From assembly GCA_022824025.1 (NCBI GenBank), contig JAJEBF010000041.1, positions 1 to 64,000 of the forward strand: a DNA stretch of 64,000 nt, written 5' to 3'. The stretch is from Caldilineaceae bacterium. Lineage in GTDB: Bacteria > Chloroflexota > Anaerolineae > Caldilineales > Caldilineaceae. This document shows, in pieces, positions 44,161 through 53,222 of the stretch. The notes under the pieces were generated by a model. That model saw nothing but the letters and a program-made list of their open reading frames with translations. It did not search any database and was not told where the DNA came from. How positions within the stretch are numbered: position 1 is the first letter of the stretch; every line of letters starts with the position of its first letter. Made by a program: the position numbers and the translations under genes.

Positions 44161-44952
44161 TCAGGCTCCGAAGTAGGCGTCGATTACGGCTTCGTTCTGC
44201 AGAATTTCCTGGGGCGTGCCTTCGGCCAGCTTTTCGCCGTAGTTGAGTACGTAGACCCGGCTGCAAAGGTCGGCGATGAAGTTTATGTTGTGCTCGATCA
44301 GGAGGAAGGTCTTGCCCTGCTGGTTGAGTGTGCGGATGCGATCCTTGATGGTTTCAATCAGGGTTGGATTGACACCGGACGTGGCTTCGTCGAGGAGCAG
44401 TATCTCGGGGTCGGGCATCAGCGCCATGCCGATCTCCAGCAGGCGGCGCTGTCCGCCTGAGAGGTGGCCCGCGTCTTCGTGGGCGAGATGCTCGATCTGG
44501 AGGAAGTCGAGGAGTTGATGGGCGCGGCGGGCTGTGCTGGCAGGGCTGGGCCGGAGCATGTGCAGGAGCGAGGTATTCCGCCACTGGTGACTGATGAGCA
44601 TGTTGCGGAGGACGGTCATTTTGCGATAGACGCGCACGGACTGGAAGGTGCGGGACAGCCCCATTCTGGCAACCTGATACGGGCGCGCCCGGGTCACGTC
44701 CCGGCCCTTGAAGGTTATCTTGCCGCCGTCGATCTTCTGCAGGCGGCTGAGGCAGTCGAACAGGGTTGTTTTTCCGCTGCCGTTGGGACCAATCAGGCCT
44801 ACGATTTCGCCGGGGTAGACTGCGAAATCCACGTTGTTGACAGCTGCGAGGCCGCCGAAGTATTTGGAAACGGTACGCCCCTCCAGCAGGGGCTGTTGGT
44901 CAGAGGCCATAGGCGTTGATGGCGGCAGGCCGTTTGCGTTTTCGATGGCCAT
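44161..44952 (-). CDS. livG: branched-chain amino acid ABC transporter ATPase, LivG type
   Basis: This 263-residue ATPase has Walker A IGPNGSGKTTLFDCLS, signature LSGGQRRLLEIGMALM and Walker B EILLLDEATSGVNP. FLLIEHNINFIADLCSRVYV and the tail NEAVIDAYFGA are typical of LivG. The open frame continues to 46071, but that part overlaps livM. The Met at 44952 shares one base with the livM stop (TAATG), so translation is coupled. The C-terminal extension compared with LivF fits the LivG subtype. It pairs with LivF. Confidence 0.94.
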   Translation of the reverse strand: MAIENANGLPPSTPMASDQQPLLEGRTVSKYFGGLAAVNNVDFAVYPGEIVGLIGPNGSGKTTLFDCLSRLQKIDGGKITFKGRDVTRARPYQVARMGLSRTFQSVRVYRKMTVLRNMLISHQWRNTSLLHMLRPSPASTARRAHQLLDFLQIEHLAHEDAGHLSGGQRRLLEIGMALMPDPEILLLDEATSGVNPTLIETIKDRIRTLNQQGKTFLLIEHNINFIADLCSRVYVLNYGEKLAEGTPQEILQNEAVIDAYFGA

Positions 44953-46010
44953 TATCTGTTCCTGCCGAAGCGGGCGAGGAGCCGTCCGAGCGAGGTGCTG
45001 CTGCGGTCGCCGAGCGTGCCGAGGATTCCTTCGGGCATGAACAGGACGATCAGGACCAGGAGGACTCCCAGCGCGAGCAGGTGCAGCTCGAAGAGATTGC
45101 TCCAGAGGAGGTTTTGCAGTAGGTAGATGGCGACGGCGCCGAGGGGCGGACCCCAGACGGTGCCGAGGCCGCCCAGCATGGACATCATCACCATTTCGAC
45201 GGTGCGTGTTTCGACGAAGACGCCATCGGGGTCGATGAATGTGTTCTGCCAGGCCCAGAAGCCGCCGACGATGCCTGTGAAGAAGGCGGCGATCATGAAG
45301 GCGGCGATTTTGTGGAGGGTGGTGTTGATGCCGCGCATTTCTGCGCCGACTTCGTCCTCGCGGATGGCGATGAGGCTCTGACCGAACTCGCTGCGCTGGA
45401 TCCACCAGATCAGGGAGACGACCAGGCCCATGATCGCCAGCATAAGGTAGTAGTCGCCGATACGGTTGAGGACGGGAGGCAGGTTCAGGCCGATGCCGCC
45501 TCCGGTTATTGGGCGCGAGACGCGCACGATTTCGCGCATCGCCACGAGAGTGCCGAGCATGGCGATTGAAAAGTACGGCCCTTTCAGGCGCAGGGTGGGC
45601 AGGCCGATGAGGAGAGCGAAGAGGGCCGCGGCAGCTCCGCTGGCGGGCAGGGCCTGCCAGAAGCCCCACTGTGGGGAGATGAGGAGGGGCGCGCCGGTGA
45701 CGAGGATGGCCATGATGTAGGCGCCGACGCCGAAGAAGACGGCATGGCCGAAGTCGACGTAGCCGGTCATGCCGCCGATCAGGTTCCAGTTGGAGGCGAG
45801 GGTCACGAGGACAAATATCTGGCTGCCAACGAGGAGGGCGAGGCTGGAAACGCCGGTGTAGGGGTAGAGTGCCAGGAGGAGAAGGAGCAGGAGCCAAAGT
45901 GCCAGCCCTGCCCAGCCGGCGAGGAGCGAGTGGACAGGGGCGAGGGATGGGAAGCGGGCCTTTTTCCCGGTTTCGTTTCCGTTCTTGTCTGCGGGGGGGG
46001 CGGTCGTCAT
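44952..46010 (-). CDS. livM: branched-chain amino acid ABC transporter permease, LivM type
   Basis: This 352-residue membrane protein has about nine hydrophobic segments, for example LALWLLLLLLLALYPYTGVS and FVLVTLASNWNLIGGMTGYV. It contains GYVDFGHAVFFGVGAYIMAI, the LivM signature, and RRGEDEVGAEM-type loop sequence (IREDEVGAEMRGINT) for ATPase contact. The first about 25 residues are hydrophilic. Stop and start overlap with livG and livH by one base each. It forms the channel with LivH. Confidence 0.94.
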   Translation of the reverse strand: MTTAPPADKNGNETGKKARFPSLAPVHSLLAGWAGLALWLLLLLLLALYPYTGVSSLALLVGSQIFVLVTLASNWNLIGGMTGYVDFGHAVFFGVGAYIMAILVTGAPLLISPQWGFWQALPASGAAAALFALLIGLPTLRLKGPYFSIAMLGTLVAMREIVRVSRPITGGGIGLNLPPVLNRIGDYYLMLAIMGLVVSLIWWIQRSEFGQSLIAIREDEVGAEMRGINTTLHKIAAFMIAAFFTGIVGGFWAWQNTFIDPDGVFVETRTVEMVMMSMLGGLGTVWGPPLGAVAIYLLQNLLWSNLFELHLLALGVLLVLIVLFMPEGILGTLGDRSSTSLGRLLARFGRNR

Positions 46011-46900
46011 CAGTCGGCCTCCGCGTCAACCGGGCGCAGACCGCCCATGAGTCCCTGGGGCCGCACGACAAGGATCAGGACGAGGAGAATGAAGCTGGTG
46101 GCGACGCCGAGGTTGGTGCCGATGCCTGCCACGTAGGTGGCGACGAAGATCTCGGTGACGCCGAGGACGAGGCCGCCCATGAGCGCGCCGGGGATGCGGC
46201 CCAGTCCGCCGAGGGCGGTGATCGTGACCGCCTTCAGGGTGAAGGGGGGCCCCATAAAAGGGAAGATTGCCTGCGTGGGGCTGAGCATGGCGCCGGCGGC
46301 GGCGGTGAGGGCGATGCAGATGCCGGCGGTGATGGCGTAGACGCGGTTGATGTCTACGCCGACGATGCGGGCGGCCGTCTTGTTCTGGGCTGCGGCGCGG
46401 ATCGATTTGCCGAGACGGCTGCGCTGGAGGAAGAGGTGAAGGCTTCCCATGATCAGGAGCGCCGCGGCGAAGATGATGGTCTTGACGATGGGGAAGGTGA
46501 CGCCGGCGAATTGGAAGGAGCCGCTGTAGGCTACGGCCACGTTGCGCGGGTCGGACGTGAAGACGATCTTGGCGAGATTGGCGAGCGCGATCGAGACGCC
46601 GAAGGTGACGAGCAGCGTCATGAGGTGGGGGCGTTCGACGATGCGGTTGATCAGCGTGATCTGCAGGAGGTAGCCGACGAGGAACATGAGGGGCAGGATC
46701 AGCGCCAGCGAGGCGAAGGGGTCGATTCCAAAGAAGCGGAACAGACCCCAGGCCAGGTAGGCGCCGATCATCAGGAATTCACCGTGCGCGAGGTTGATCA
46801 CACCCATCACGCCCCAGATCACGGAGAAACCCAGCACCATGATTGCGTAGAAGCCGCCGAGCAGTAGGCCGCTGACAAGGGCTTGCGAAAGTTGGTCCAT
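46010..46900 (-). CDS. livH: branched-chain amino acid ABC transporter permease, LivH type
   Basis: This 296-residue membrane protein has LSQALVSGLLLGGFYAIMVL and GVMGVINLAHGEFLMIGAYL, the classic LivH N-terminal motif. The ATPase-contact loop is GKSIRAAAQNKTAARIVGVD. It has about eight hydrophobic segments. It overlaps the livM start by one base and follows the binding-protein gene by 27 nt. It is a typical member with no visible anomalies. Confidence 0.94.
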   Translation of the reverse strand: MDQLSQALVSGLLLGGFYAIMVLGFSVIWGVMGVINLAHGEFLMIGAYLAWGLFRFFGIDPFASLALILPLMFLVGYLLQITLINRIVERPHLMTLLVTFGVSIALANLAKIVFTSDPRNVAVAYSGSFQFAGVTFPIVKTIIFAAALLIMGSLHLFLQRSRLGKSIRAAAQNKTAARIVGVDINRVYAITAGICIALTAAAGAMLSPTQAIFPFMGPPFTLKAVTITALGGLGRIPGALMGGLVLGVTEIFVATYVAGIGTNLGVATSFILLVLILVVRPQGLMGGLRPVDAEAD

Positions 46901-46927
46901 AGGCGAATGGCGCGACGCCGCCCCGGT

Positions 46928-48184
46928 TCAGCGGTCCTTCCAGGCGGGCGCTGGGTAGTTCAGTTCGGCGACGGCGGCATTGGTGGGGGCTACGACCAGG
47001 ATTTCACCGCTCTGGATCTGGATTGCCCCCATCGGTTTGGCGGCGTTTCGGCCTTTTTCATCGAAGCTGATGGGGCCGTAGAAGGTGACCACGTCGAGGT
47101 TGCGCAAGGCTGTGCGAACAGCGTCTGTGTCCAGAGAGCCGGCCTGCTCGATGGCGAGGTGGAGGGCCAGCGCGGTGGCGGTCGATTCAGCGGCCTGGTA
47201 GGTGGGCGGTTCGCCCCACATATCCTGATAGCGGGCAGCGTATTCGGCGGCGGTGCCGAGGTAGTCGTCGGCGTAGCTCATGGAGGCTTCCCACTGTGTC
47301 GGGCCGATGACATATTCGGCGTCTGCGCCGACTTCCTCGATCAGAGTCGGGTTGCTGGGGCCGACGGTGATCACCATCGCCTTGGGGTTGAAGTCCAGTT
47401 CTTTGGCCGAGCGGATGAAGAGAACGGCATCGTTAAAGTGGCCGCCGCCGACGAAGATATCGGGTTCGAGCTCCTTGAATTTTGACATGATGCCGCTGAC
47501 GTCGGCCACGTTGACCGGATAGGTTTCGACGCCCAACACCTCAAGCCCGTACTCTACGGCCCAGCGCTGTGCGCCTTCGGCCACGCTGGTGGGGAATGCG
47601 GTGTCTTCGTAGGCAATGACGACGGATTTGGCGCCCCGTTCGGCCAGCAGCCGCAAAGCGGAACGTGTATAGTTCCCCGCCGGCGTCAGGACTGCGAAGA
47701 GGTTCTGGAAGCCTCGTTCGAACAGCGGTTCGGCGGCGCCGTTGCCCTCGATCATGATTTTACCGTATTTTTCGGCAATTGCGCTGGTGCTTTGGGTCAG
47801 AGATGAGCTATAGGGTCCAAGAAGGAAGTCGACCTGGTCCTCGCTGATCAGTTTTTCCACGAGGCGGGCAGCGGTATCCGGGTCACCCTCGTCGTCGTAC
47901 ATGATCAGCTCGACCCTGTAGCGCTCGCCGTCGATCTGGATGCCGCCGTACTCGTTATTCACCCAGTCCAGCCAAAGGCCGTAGCCCTGGCGGGTGTCTT
48001 TGCCTTCGCGGGAGTATTTGCCGGTTTCGCTGACGGCGGCGCCGAGGTAGATGACCTTTTCGGCGTCTGCGCCTGAAGCGGCGGTATTGGGTTCGTCCAC
48101 GGGCGCGGGCGGCGCCAGGCTGCAGGATGCCAGTAGAAATGACGCTGCGAGCAGGAGTGTGAAATGTGATAGGATCTGTCGCAC
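46928..48184 (-). CDS. branched-chain amino acid/amide-type periplasmic binding protein
   Basis: This is a 418-residue lipoprotein. ILSHFTLLLAASFLLASCS is a signal peptide with a lipobox Cys at about residue 21. The mature part has AAVSETGKYSREGKDTRQGY and LLGPYSSSLTQSTSAIAEKYGK, typical of the family 5 (LivJ/AmiC-like) fold. It is the first gene of the five-gene operon and is the substrate receptor. Ligands in this family include branched-chain amino acids, amides, urea and short-chain compounds. The pocket is not decisive here. Confidence 0.92.
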   Translation of the reverse strand: MRQILSHFTLLLAASFLLASCSLAPPAPVDEPNTAASGADAEKVIYLGAAVSETGKYSREGKDTRQGYGLWLDWVNNEYGGIQIDGERYRVELIMYDDEGDPDTAARLVEKLISEDQVDFLLGPYSSSLTQSTSAIAEKYGKIMIEGNGAAEPLFERGFQNLFAVLTPAGNYTRSALRLLAERGAKSVVIAYEDTAFPTSVAEGAQRWAVEYGLEVLGVETYPVNVADVSGIMSKFKELEPDIFVGGGHFNDAVLFIRSAKELDFNPKAMVITVGPSNPTLIEEVGADAEYVIGPTQWEASMSYADDYLGTAAEYAARYQDMWGEPPTYQAAESTATALALHLAIEQAGSLDTDAVRTALRNLDVVTFYGPISFDEKGRNAAKPMGAIQIQSGEILVVAPTNAAVAELNYPAPAWKDR

Positions 48185-48730
48185 TTTTGGGCCTCCAGTA
48201 TTCTACGAGTCAACCCGGTACGGGTGCGTATATCGTGATCCTGATGATACTGTAACAAATTTTCTGTTGTCAACAAATAGCCGTTTACGGAGATTCCCGC
48301 TATTTGCCCGGATTTAGTGGTTTGCTCCCACTGGTCAGGGCGACTTTTTTCGCGATCAGGGCGCCCTGGCGACTTGAAATCATCTGGTCCCGGATTTGGG
48401 TGATCGGCAGCTGACACGGCTTTTCTTCCCGGCGCGGGCTGAAACTGGGACATACGGCCAGCCAGTACAGAGCGCCAAGGCGGGGCGCGCCCAGGGCAGC
48501 GCAAGATCGCAGCCGCGGTTCGGCTGGCGGAGATCCGAACGGATCACCCGTTGTTTGCTCCATCCAAATCAGCAGTGCTACAATCACGTTCTCTCTGGGC
48601 AGGCTGGGCCCGCTGACCGATGCCAAGATGGCGGCAAAAACGATTGCGGTGAGCGGGCGAACACTGATTTCGGAACTGTACCAAGTAGCGGCGGCCAAGG
48701 CGCTGCCGATCGGTTAAGTGAGCGCGACCT
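48185..48730. other. intergenic region between the Liv operon and DUF1385 gene
   Basis: These 546 bases should hold the promoter of the binding-protein operon. An AT-rich stretch at 48240-48290 is the best candidate. A 29-codon plus-strand frame (48628-48717, MAAKTIAVSGRT...) ends 13 nt before the DUF1385 start and might be a leader peptide; there is no support beyond position. No RNA gene or terminator was recognised. Confidence 0.4.
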
Positions 48731-49720
48731 GTGAGCAAACAATATTACGGCGGCCAGGCAGTCATTGAAGGCGTGATGATGCGGGGCCGCAAGGCGATGT
48801 CGATTGCGGTGCGCAACAGCCAGGGCACGATTGTACTCCACGAGGAGCCGCTCAGGGCCAAGATCTATACGAGCAAGTGGGGCACGTGGCCGTTTGTACG
48901 CGGGCTGGCGCTGTTGTGGGATGCCCTTGGGCTGGGCATGCGGGCGCTGATGTGGAGCGCAGACGTGTCGATGCAAGAGGATGATACCGAGGAGAAGGTC
49001 GAGTTTTCGGGTCCTGCGGCGTGGACGACGATCGCGACGAGTCTTGCCTTTGCAGTGGGTATTTTCTTCCTGCTTCCCACCTTGGCCAGCCGCTGGTTTG
49101 CCGGCTTCTTTGAACATAACCCCTATCTCGACGCGGTGGCGGAAGGCGGCATCCGCCTGGTCCTGTTCGTGGTCTATCTGTGGGCGATCAGCCTTCTGCC
49201 CGAGATCCGGCGCGTGTTCGCGTATCACGGGGCGGAGCATAAGGCGATCAACGCGTACGAGGCCGGCGACAGCCTTACGGTCGACAATGTGCAGAAGCAC
49301 AGCGTTCAGCACGTGCGCTGCGGGACCAGCTTTCTGCTGTACGTGCTTGTGATCAGCATTCTCCTGTTCGCGCCCCTCACATTTGCCTGGATCGAGTACC
49401 CCTGGCTGGCGTTGCTGCTGCGTTTTGTCACCCGCCTGATGCTCGTCCCGCTGGTGGCGGCAATCTCGTATGAGATTATCCGTTTCAGCGCCAACCATGC
49501 GGACAACCCGCTGATGGGGCTGCTGATTGCGCCGGGCCTGCTCCTCCAGCGCATCACGACGCGAGCGCCGGACGATTCGATGGTTGAATGCGCGATTGCC
49601 GCGCTGCTTCCTGTGCTGGCCGCGGACGGCATCGAGGGCGCGCCGCCGGCGCATCCTGGGCAGAGGGAGGAGGACGCGGCAGACACGGCGCGCGCCTACG
49701 GCGAAGCGGTCGCGGATTAG
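48731..49720 (+). CDS. DUF1385 membrane protein
   Basis: This 329-residue protein has the family start [15 protein letters not shown], then several membrane helices, and [16 protein letters not shown]. The latter block (HxGAEHKxI, about residues 168-182) may bind metal. [14 protein letters not shown] follows. The C-terminal 40 residues are rich in Ala/Glu and unlike the family. The start is GTG at 48731. DUF1385 often sits beside rpmE and prfA; neither is here. The function is unknown, possibly metal-dependent membrane processing. Confidence 0.92.
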   Translation: MSKQYYGGQAVIEGVMMRGRKAMSIAVRNSQGTIVLHEEPLRAKIYTSKWGTWPFVRGLALLWDALGLGMRALMWSADVSMQEDDTEEKVEFSGPAAWTTIATSLAFAVGIFFLLPTLASRWFAGFFEHNPYLDAVAEGGIRLVLFVVYLWAISLLPEIRRVFAYHGAEHKAINAYEAGDSLTVDNVQKHSVQHVRCGTSFLLYVLVISILLFAPLTFAWIEYPWLALLLRFVTRLMLVPLVAAISYEIIRFSANHADNPLMGLLIAPGLLLQRITTRAPDDSMVECAIAALLPVLAADGIEGAPPAHPGQREEDAADTARAYGEAVAD

Positions 49721-49818
49721 CCAGAAGCGGAAACCCCGGCGAATCCGAATTCGGACACTGTTCTCAACGTTTTAACTGAAGAGGGTGAACCTGCGCGGCG
49801 CGCGCGCCTGCGGGCCTG

Positions 49819-52800
49819 TTATGACCAGGCGGCGCGGGCGTTGCGCGGGTCCTGCTGGTTATACATTTCGGCGTGGATGGCGTCGGTGAGGAGTATCTGC
49901 TGGCGGGAGGCGCTGTCCATGCGGCCCAGCTCGGCGAGGTAGCGCGTCATGCCGCCCAGATCCTTCAACTCGAGGCCGTGCAGCGTGCGGACAAAGGAGA
50001 TCTGGAAGGGGTTGCCTGTCAATAGACGGGGGATGCGCAAGCTCTGCATGACGTCCTCGGTGAGGTCGCTGTCGGGGTCGCCGGAGACGGCGGCGAATTC
50101 AACGGGGAGCCCGTAGGCGGCCATCTGGTCCGATACGTCGTAGTTGGCGGCGGGTTTGGCGGCATTCCACATGTTTTCGAGATAGCGCAAGGTGGCGGAG
50201 GAGACAGGCGTGAAGGTCTCTTCGGGATGGTAGGCGTGTGAATCGCCGGCCGCGGAGGCGTCCCGCCAAAGCAGATGTTCCAGATTGTACTCCTGCGCCA
50301 GGACGCGCAAGAGTTCCAGGCGGGCGCCTGCAGTCTCTTCACCGTGCGCGGCGTCGGGCGCGGTGGGCAGGGCCGGTTGGGCGGCGACCGCGGTCTGGGC
50401 GCTCTCGCGCACGTAACCGGCCAGAACATCCGCAAGCGGATGGGGGGAGGCTGCCTGGCCGGTGAACAGAGAGGTCAGCCGCTCGATTCGGTGCGGCTCG
50501 GTCCAGATCTGGCGCAGGCGGGCTTCGCCCCCCGGAAGGCCGGCGGCCGCAAAATGGGGAGAGCTGCCGCTCGCGGCGCTGGCATCGCGATGCTGGCGGC
50601 CGCGCATGAAGGCGAGGCAGCGTTCCCACATGACGGGATTGAGATGGGGCCGGTAGAGGTGGGAGGTGATCACGTTCTCTGGGGGGAGCGGGGGCATGGC
50701 GTCGCTGGAGGACCAGCGCTGCAGCGCTTCGCAGGCCTGTTCGAGAACGCGGTCCATCTGTTTCAGCGACTGTTCGAGGCGCTCCTGGACGCGGGCCAGA
50801 CCGCGCCAGACGCTATCCTGCAAGCGGGCGGTCAGTTCAGAGCGGGCCAGATCGACGCGTTCGCGCCGCAGTTTCTGCACGCGCTGGGCCCGCCGCCGGT
50901 ATGAGGTGGTTGCGCCGAAAAACGCGCCGACCATCAGGCCGATGAAGGTAGCGGCGTTGGCTTCATTGTCGACAAAGTCGACGAGCGCGTCGATTGAGGC
51001 GCCGCTCACCAGCTGCATGAGAACGGCGGGACCGGCTTCCCCGCTGACGATGGCGGCCATATTGCCCACGAGCCCGGAACCGAACAGGTAGAGGAGCGTC
51101 AGCAGGACGATGCCGGCGAGGAGGCCGAAGGCCCGCGACAGTGAACCGAACAGAGAGGGCCGGTCGGAGAGCGTGCGCAGATAGCGCGTGCGCCAGTCGC
51201 GCAGCCGCAACTGGCGTTCGACGCGGTTGGCTGCGACAGGGGGAGACAGGGAAGTTCTGAGGTCACCGGACGCGCCGTGTTCCGCTGCCTGCGCAAGCCA
51301 AAGTCGTTCCTGCTCCAGTTCCGACAGCCACTGATGGATCTGGCGTCTGGCCTGGAGGATTCCTGAAGGATGGCGGCTGATCAGGGTAAGCAGGCTGGCG
51401 CGCATCTGGTGCGTGATGGACGGCAGGAAGCGGTTGTCGGCGGCGTTCAGGGGCAGGCCGTCCTCGCGCAGGTCGTCCAATCCCCATGCGGAATCGAGCG
51501 CGCCGGCGCCGATGTCCTCATCGAACCTGGCAAGCACAGTCTGGAACTGCCTGTCGAGGGCGGCCTGCCAGCGGGCGGGGTTGAGGCCGCGCAGCTTGCG
51601 CGCGGTTGCGGCCGGCAGCACGTAGTTTGGGTGGATGGAAAGCTGCTGAATGGACTGGGGGCTCAGTTCATGGAACAGGTCGGGCATCTGTTCGATGAGC
51701 CGGGTCAGGACCTGGTGTGAGGTTGCGCCGAGATGCTGCAGCGAAGCCAGCGGCTCGAAGGCGCCGGCGACGGCAGGGTCGCCGGCGCGCCCAGGCTGAA
51801 GCAGAACATGCTCGCGTACGAGGCGCTTGCCCTCATGCTCCTGCGCGGCCCGGAAGATATAGTCCAGCGGGACGTGGTCTGCGGCAGCGCCGAGCAGGCT
51901 GTATGGGCGTTCGGCGGCGTTGCGCAGGTCAATGCCGACCTGTTCATCGATATAGGAGGCCCCGTCTGCGGCGATGAAGGACTGCAGCGTGTTGCCCACG
52001 AGAACGGACAGTTCGTAGCTGTTGCGGGCCAGTCCTTGATTACTTTTTTCCCGATCGACCAGATAGATGCGGTCGAAGAGTGGACGGCCCAACCATTCTT
52101 CCGGCAGGCTGCTCCTGGATTTGGCGCCTTTGTGGACGGAGGAGATGACCTGTTTGAGGTTGGCGCGGCGCAGCCCGGTGAAGGCTTCAAGCTCGGCCAG
52201 GGCTGCGTAGCAGCAGGCGTCCTCGACCGTGCGGCTGCTGTCGGTGGCGTAGCTGCCGGCGGCAAAGATGCCGACGACCTGGGCGACGTGCCGCTGGCCG
52301 AGATAGTTTAGCTGGTGCGCGATGGTGGGCCAGATCAGCGCGGAGGTCAACGGTTCGTAGAGGGGGGCGATCACATAGAGAGTCGTTTGTACAAAGGGAT
52401 CGCCGGGAACAAGGGTGTCGGCGCGTATGGGGTCGATGACGTTGGAGGCGATCAGGTGAGCGATGGCGCCGCCGTCCTGCAGCGCGGCGCGGAAGGCATG
52501 GCGGCGCGTGGGCGGTTCGAACGGGGGGGAGGGCGGCGCGGCGGGCACGTCCTGGTGGGCCGGCTCGGCAGCGCCGGCGTCCTTGTTTGATCTGCGGAAG
52601 GGCCAGGGCAAACCTCTGCGGGACGGCTTTTCGGCTGCAGCGCCGGGCGGGTACGGCTCCTGGCGCGTTGTCTGCCATTGGAGCGGGTGGAGTGTATCCG
52701 CGGCTGCCTCCAGCAACAGGCCGGCCCGCCGCTGGCTGTTGGCCAGGCGCCAGTCGCTGGTGGTCTGGGGCGGCTCGGCGGCGGCAGGGGATGGGGCGCG

Positions 52801-53079
52801 CATGAGGTCGTTGAGAAGCTGTTCGAGATAGAAGGGCGGCAAGCGGCTGTCGCCCAGGGTGAAGAGGTTGAGCGCAATCTCGTCGTTATGATTGAGCTGT
52901 TCGGACGGCAGGAGCGCGGCAAAGCGGGTAATGCGGGTCAGGTCAGGGCCGTCAACGCCGGCGGCGATGCGCTGTTCCTGGGCGGCTTGCAGGCGCGGCG
53001 CCAGGTGGAGCATCGTCTGCAGGCCCCATCCGCCAAAACAGAGTATCGCGGCTCGGCTACGGGTTGCGCCGGGAATCAT
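49819..53079 (-). CDS. large membrane-anchored protein, divergent tubulin-like without GTP signature
   Basis: This is a 1086-residue protein. The N-terminus AAILCFGGWGLQTMLHLAPR looks like the first nucleotide loop of the neighbouring tubulin-like protein. Residues about 232-272 (LYVIAPLYEPLT, HVAQVVGIF) align by eye with the segment holding GGTGAG in that protein, but the glycine signature is missing. CCYAALAELEAF and FDRIYLVDREKSNQGLAR match further blocks. Two hydrophobic segments lie at about 643-673 and 705-725, followed by a coiled-coil region. It lies 143 nt downstream of the tubulin-like gene. No named family is certain. A non-hydrolysing membrane partner of the GTPase is inferred. 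Confidence 0.72.
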   Translation of the reverse strand: MIPGATRSRAAILCFGGWGLQTMLHLAPRLQAAQEQRIAAGVDGPDLTRITRFAALLPSEQLNHNDEIALNLFTLGDSRLPPFYLEQLLNDLMRAPSPAAAEPPQTTSDWRLANSQRRAGLLLEAAADTLHPLQWQTTRQEPYPPGAAAEKPSRRGLPWPFRRSNKDAGAAEPAHQDVPAAPPSPPFEPPTRRHAFRAALQDGGAIAHLIASNVIDPIRADTLVPGDPFVQTTLYVIAPLYEPLTSALIWPTIAHQLNYLGQRHVAQVVGIFAAGSYATDSSRTVEDACCYAALAELEAFTGLRRANLKQVISSVHKGAKSRSSLPEEWLGRPLFDRIYLVDREKSNQGLARNSYELSVLVGNTLQSFIAADGASYIDEQVGIDLRNAAERPYSLLGAAADHVPLDYIFRAAQEHEGKRLVREHVLLQPGRAGDPAVAGAFEPLASLQHLGATSHQVLTRLIEQMPDLFHELSPQSIQQLSIHPNYVLPAATARKLRGLNPARWQAALDRQFQTVLARFDEDIGAGALDSAWGLDDLREDGLPLNAADNRFLPSITHQMRASLLTLISRHPSGILQARRQIHQWLSELEQERLWLAQAAEHGASGDLRTSLSPPVAANRVERQLRLRDWRTRYLRTLSDRPSLFGSLSRAFGLLAGIVLLTLLYLFGSGLVGNMAAIVSGEAGPAVLMQLVSGASIDALVDFVDNEANAATFIGLMVGAFFGATTSYRRRAQRVQKLRRERVDLARSELTARLQDSVWRGLARVQERLEQSLKQMDRVLEQACEALQRWSSSDAMPPLPPENVITSHLYRPHLNPVMWERCLAFMRGRQHRDASAASGSSPHFAAAGLPGGEARLRQIWTEPHRIERLTSLFTGQAASPHPLADVLAGYVRESAQTAVAAQPALPTAPDAAHGEETAGARLELLRVLAQEYNLEHLLWRDASAAGDSHAYHPEETFTPVSSATLRYLENMWNAAKPAANYDVSDQMAAYGLPVEFAAVSGDPDSDLTEDVMQSLRIPRLLTGNPFQISFVRTLHGLELKDLGGMTRYLAELGRMDSASRQQILLTDAIHAEMYNQQDPRNARAAWS

Positions 53080-53222
53080 GTGTCGTTACTGGTTATTGGT
53101 TGCAAGCGTCTGGTTATCAGTTGCCAGATCGCGAGTGGCGAATGCTGCGTTACGCTGAAACGATTTCATCGGGGCCTGTAAGCAACGATCGGCCTTCGGG
53201 CAGGAACAGTTGCACGGGAACC

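Noticed and set aside
44952..46071. Continuation of the livG frame upstream to 46071
   Set aside because: It runs through livM in another frame and is Arg/Pro-rich; the LivG start is fixed by the TAATG overlap at 44952.
48628..48717. Leader peptide gene of 29 codons before DUF1385
   Set aside because: No ribosome-binding site or conserved feature supports it; mentioned only in the gap entry.
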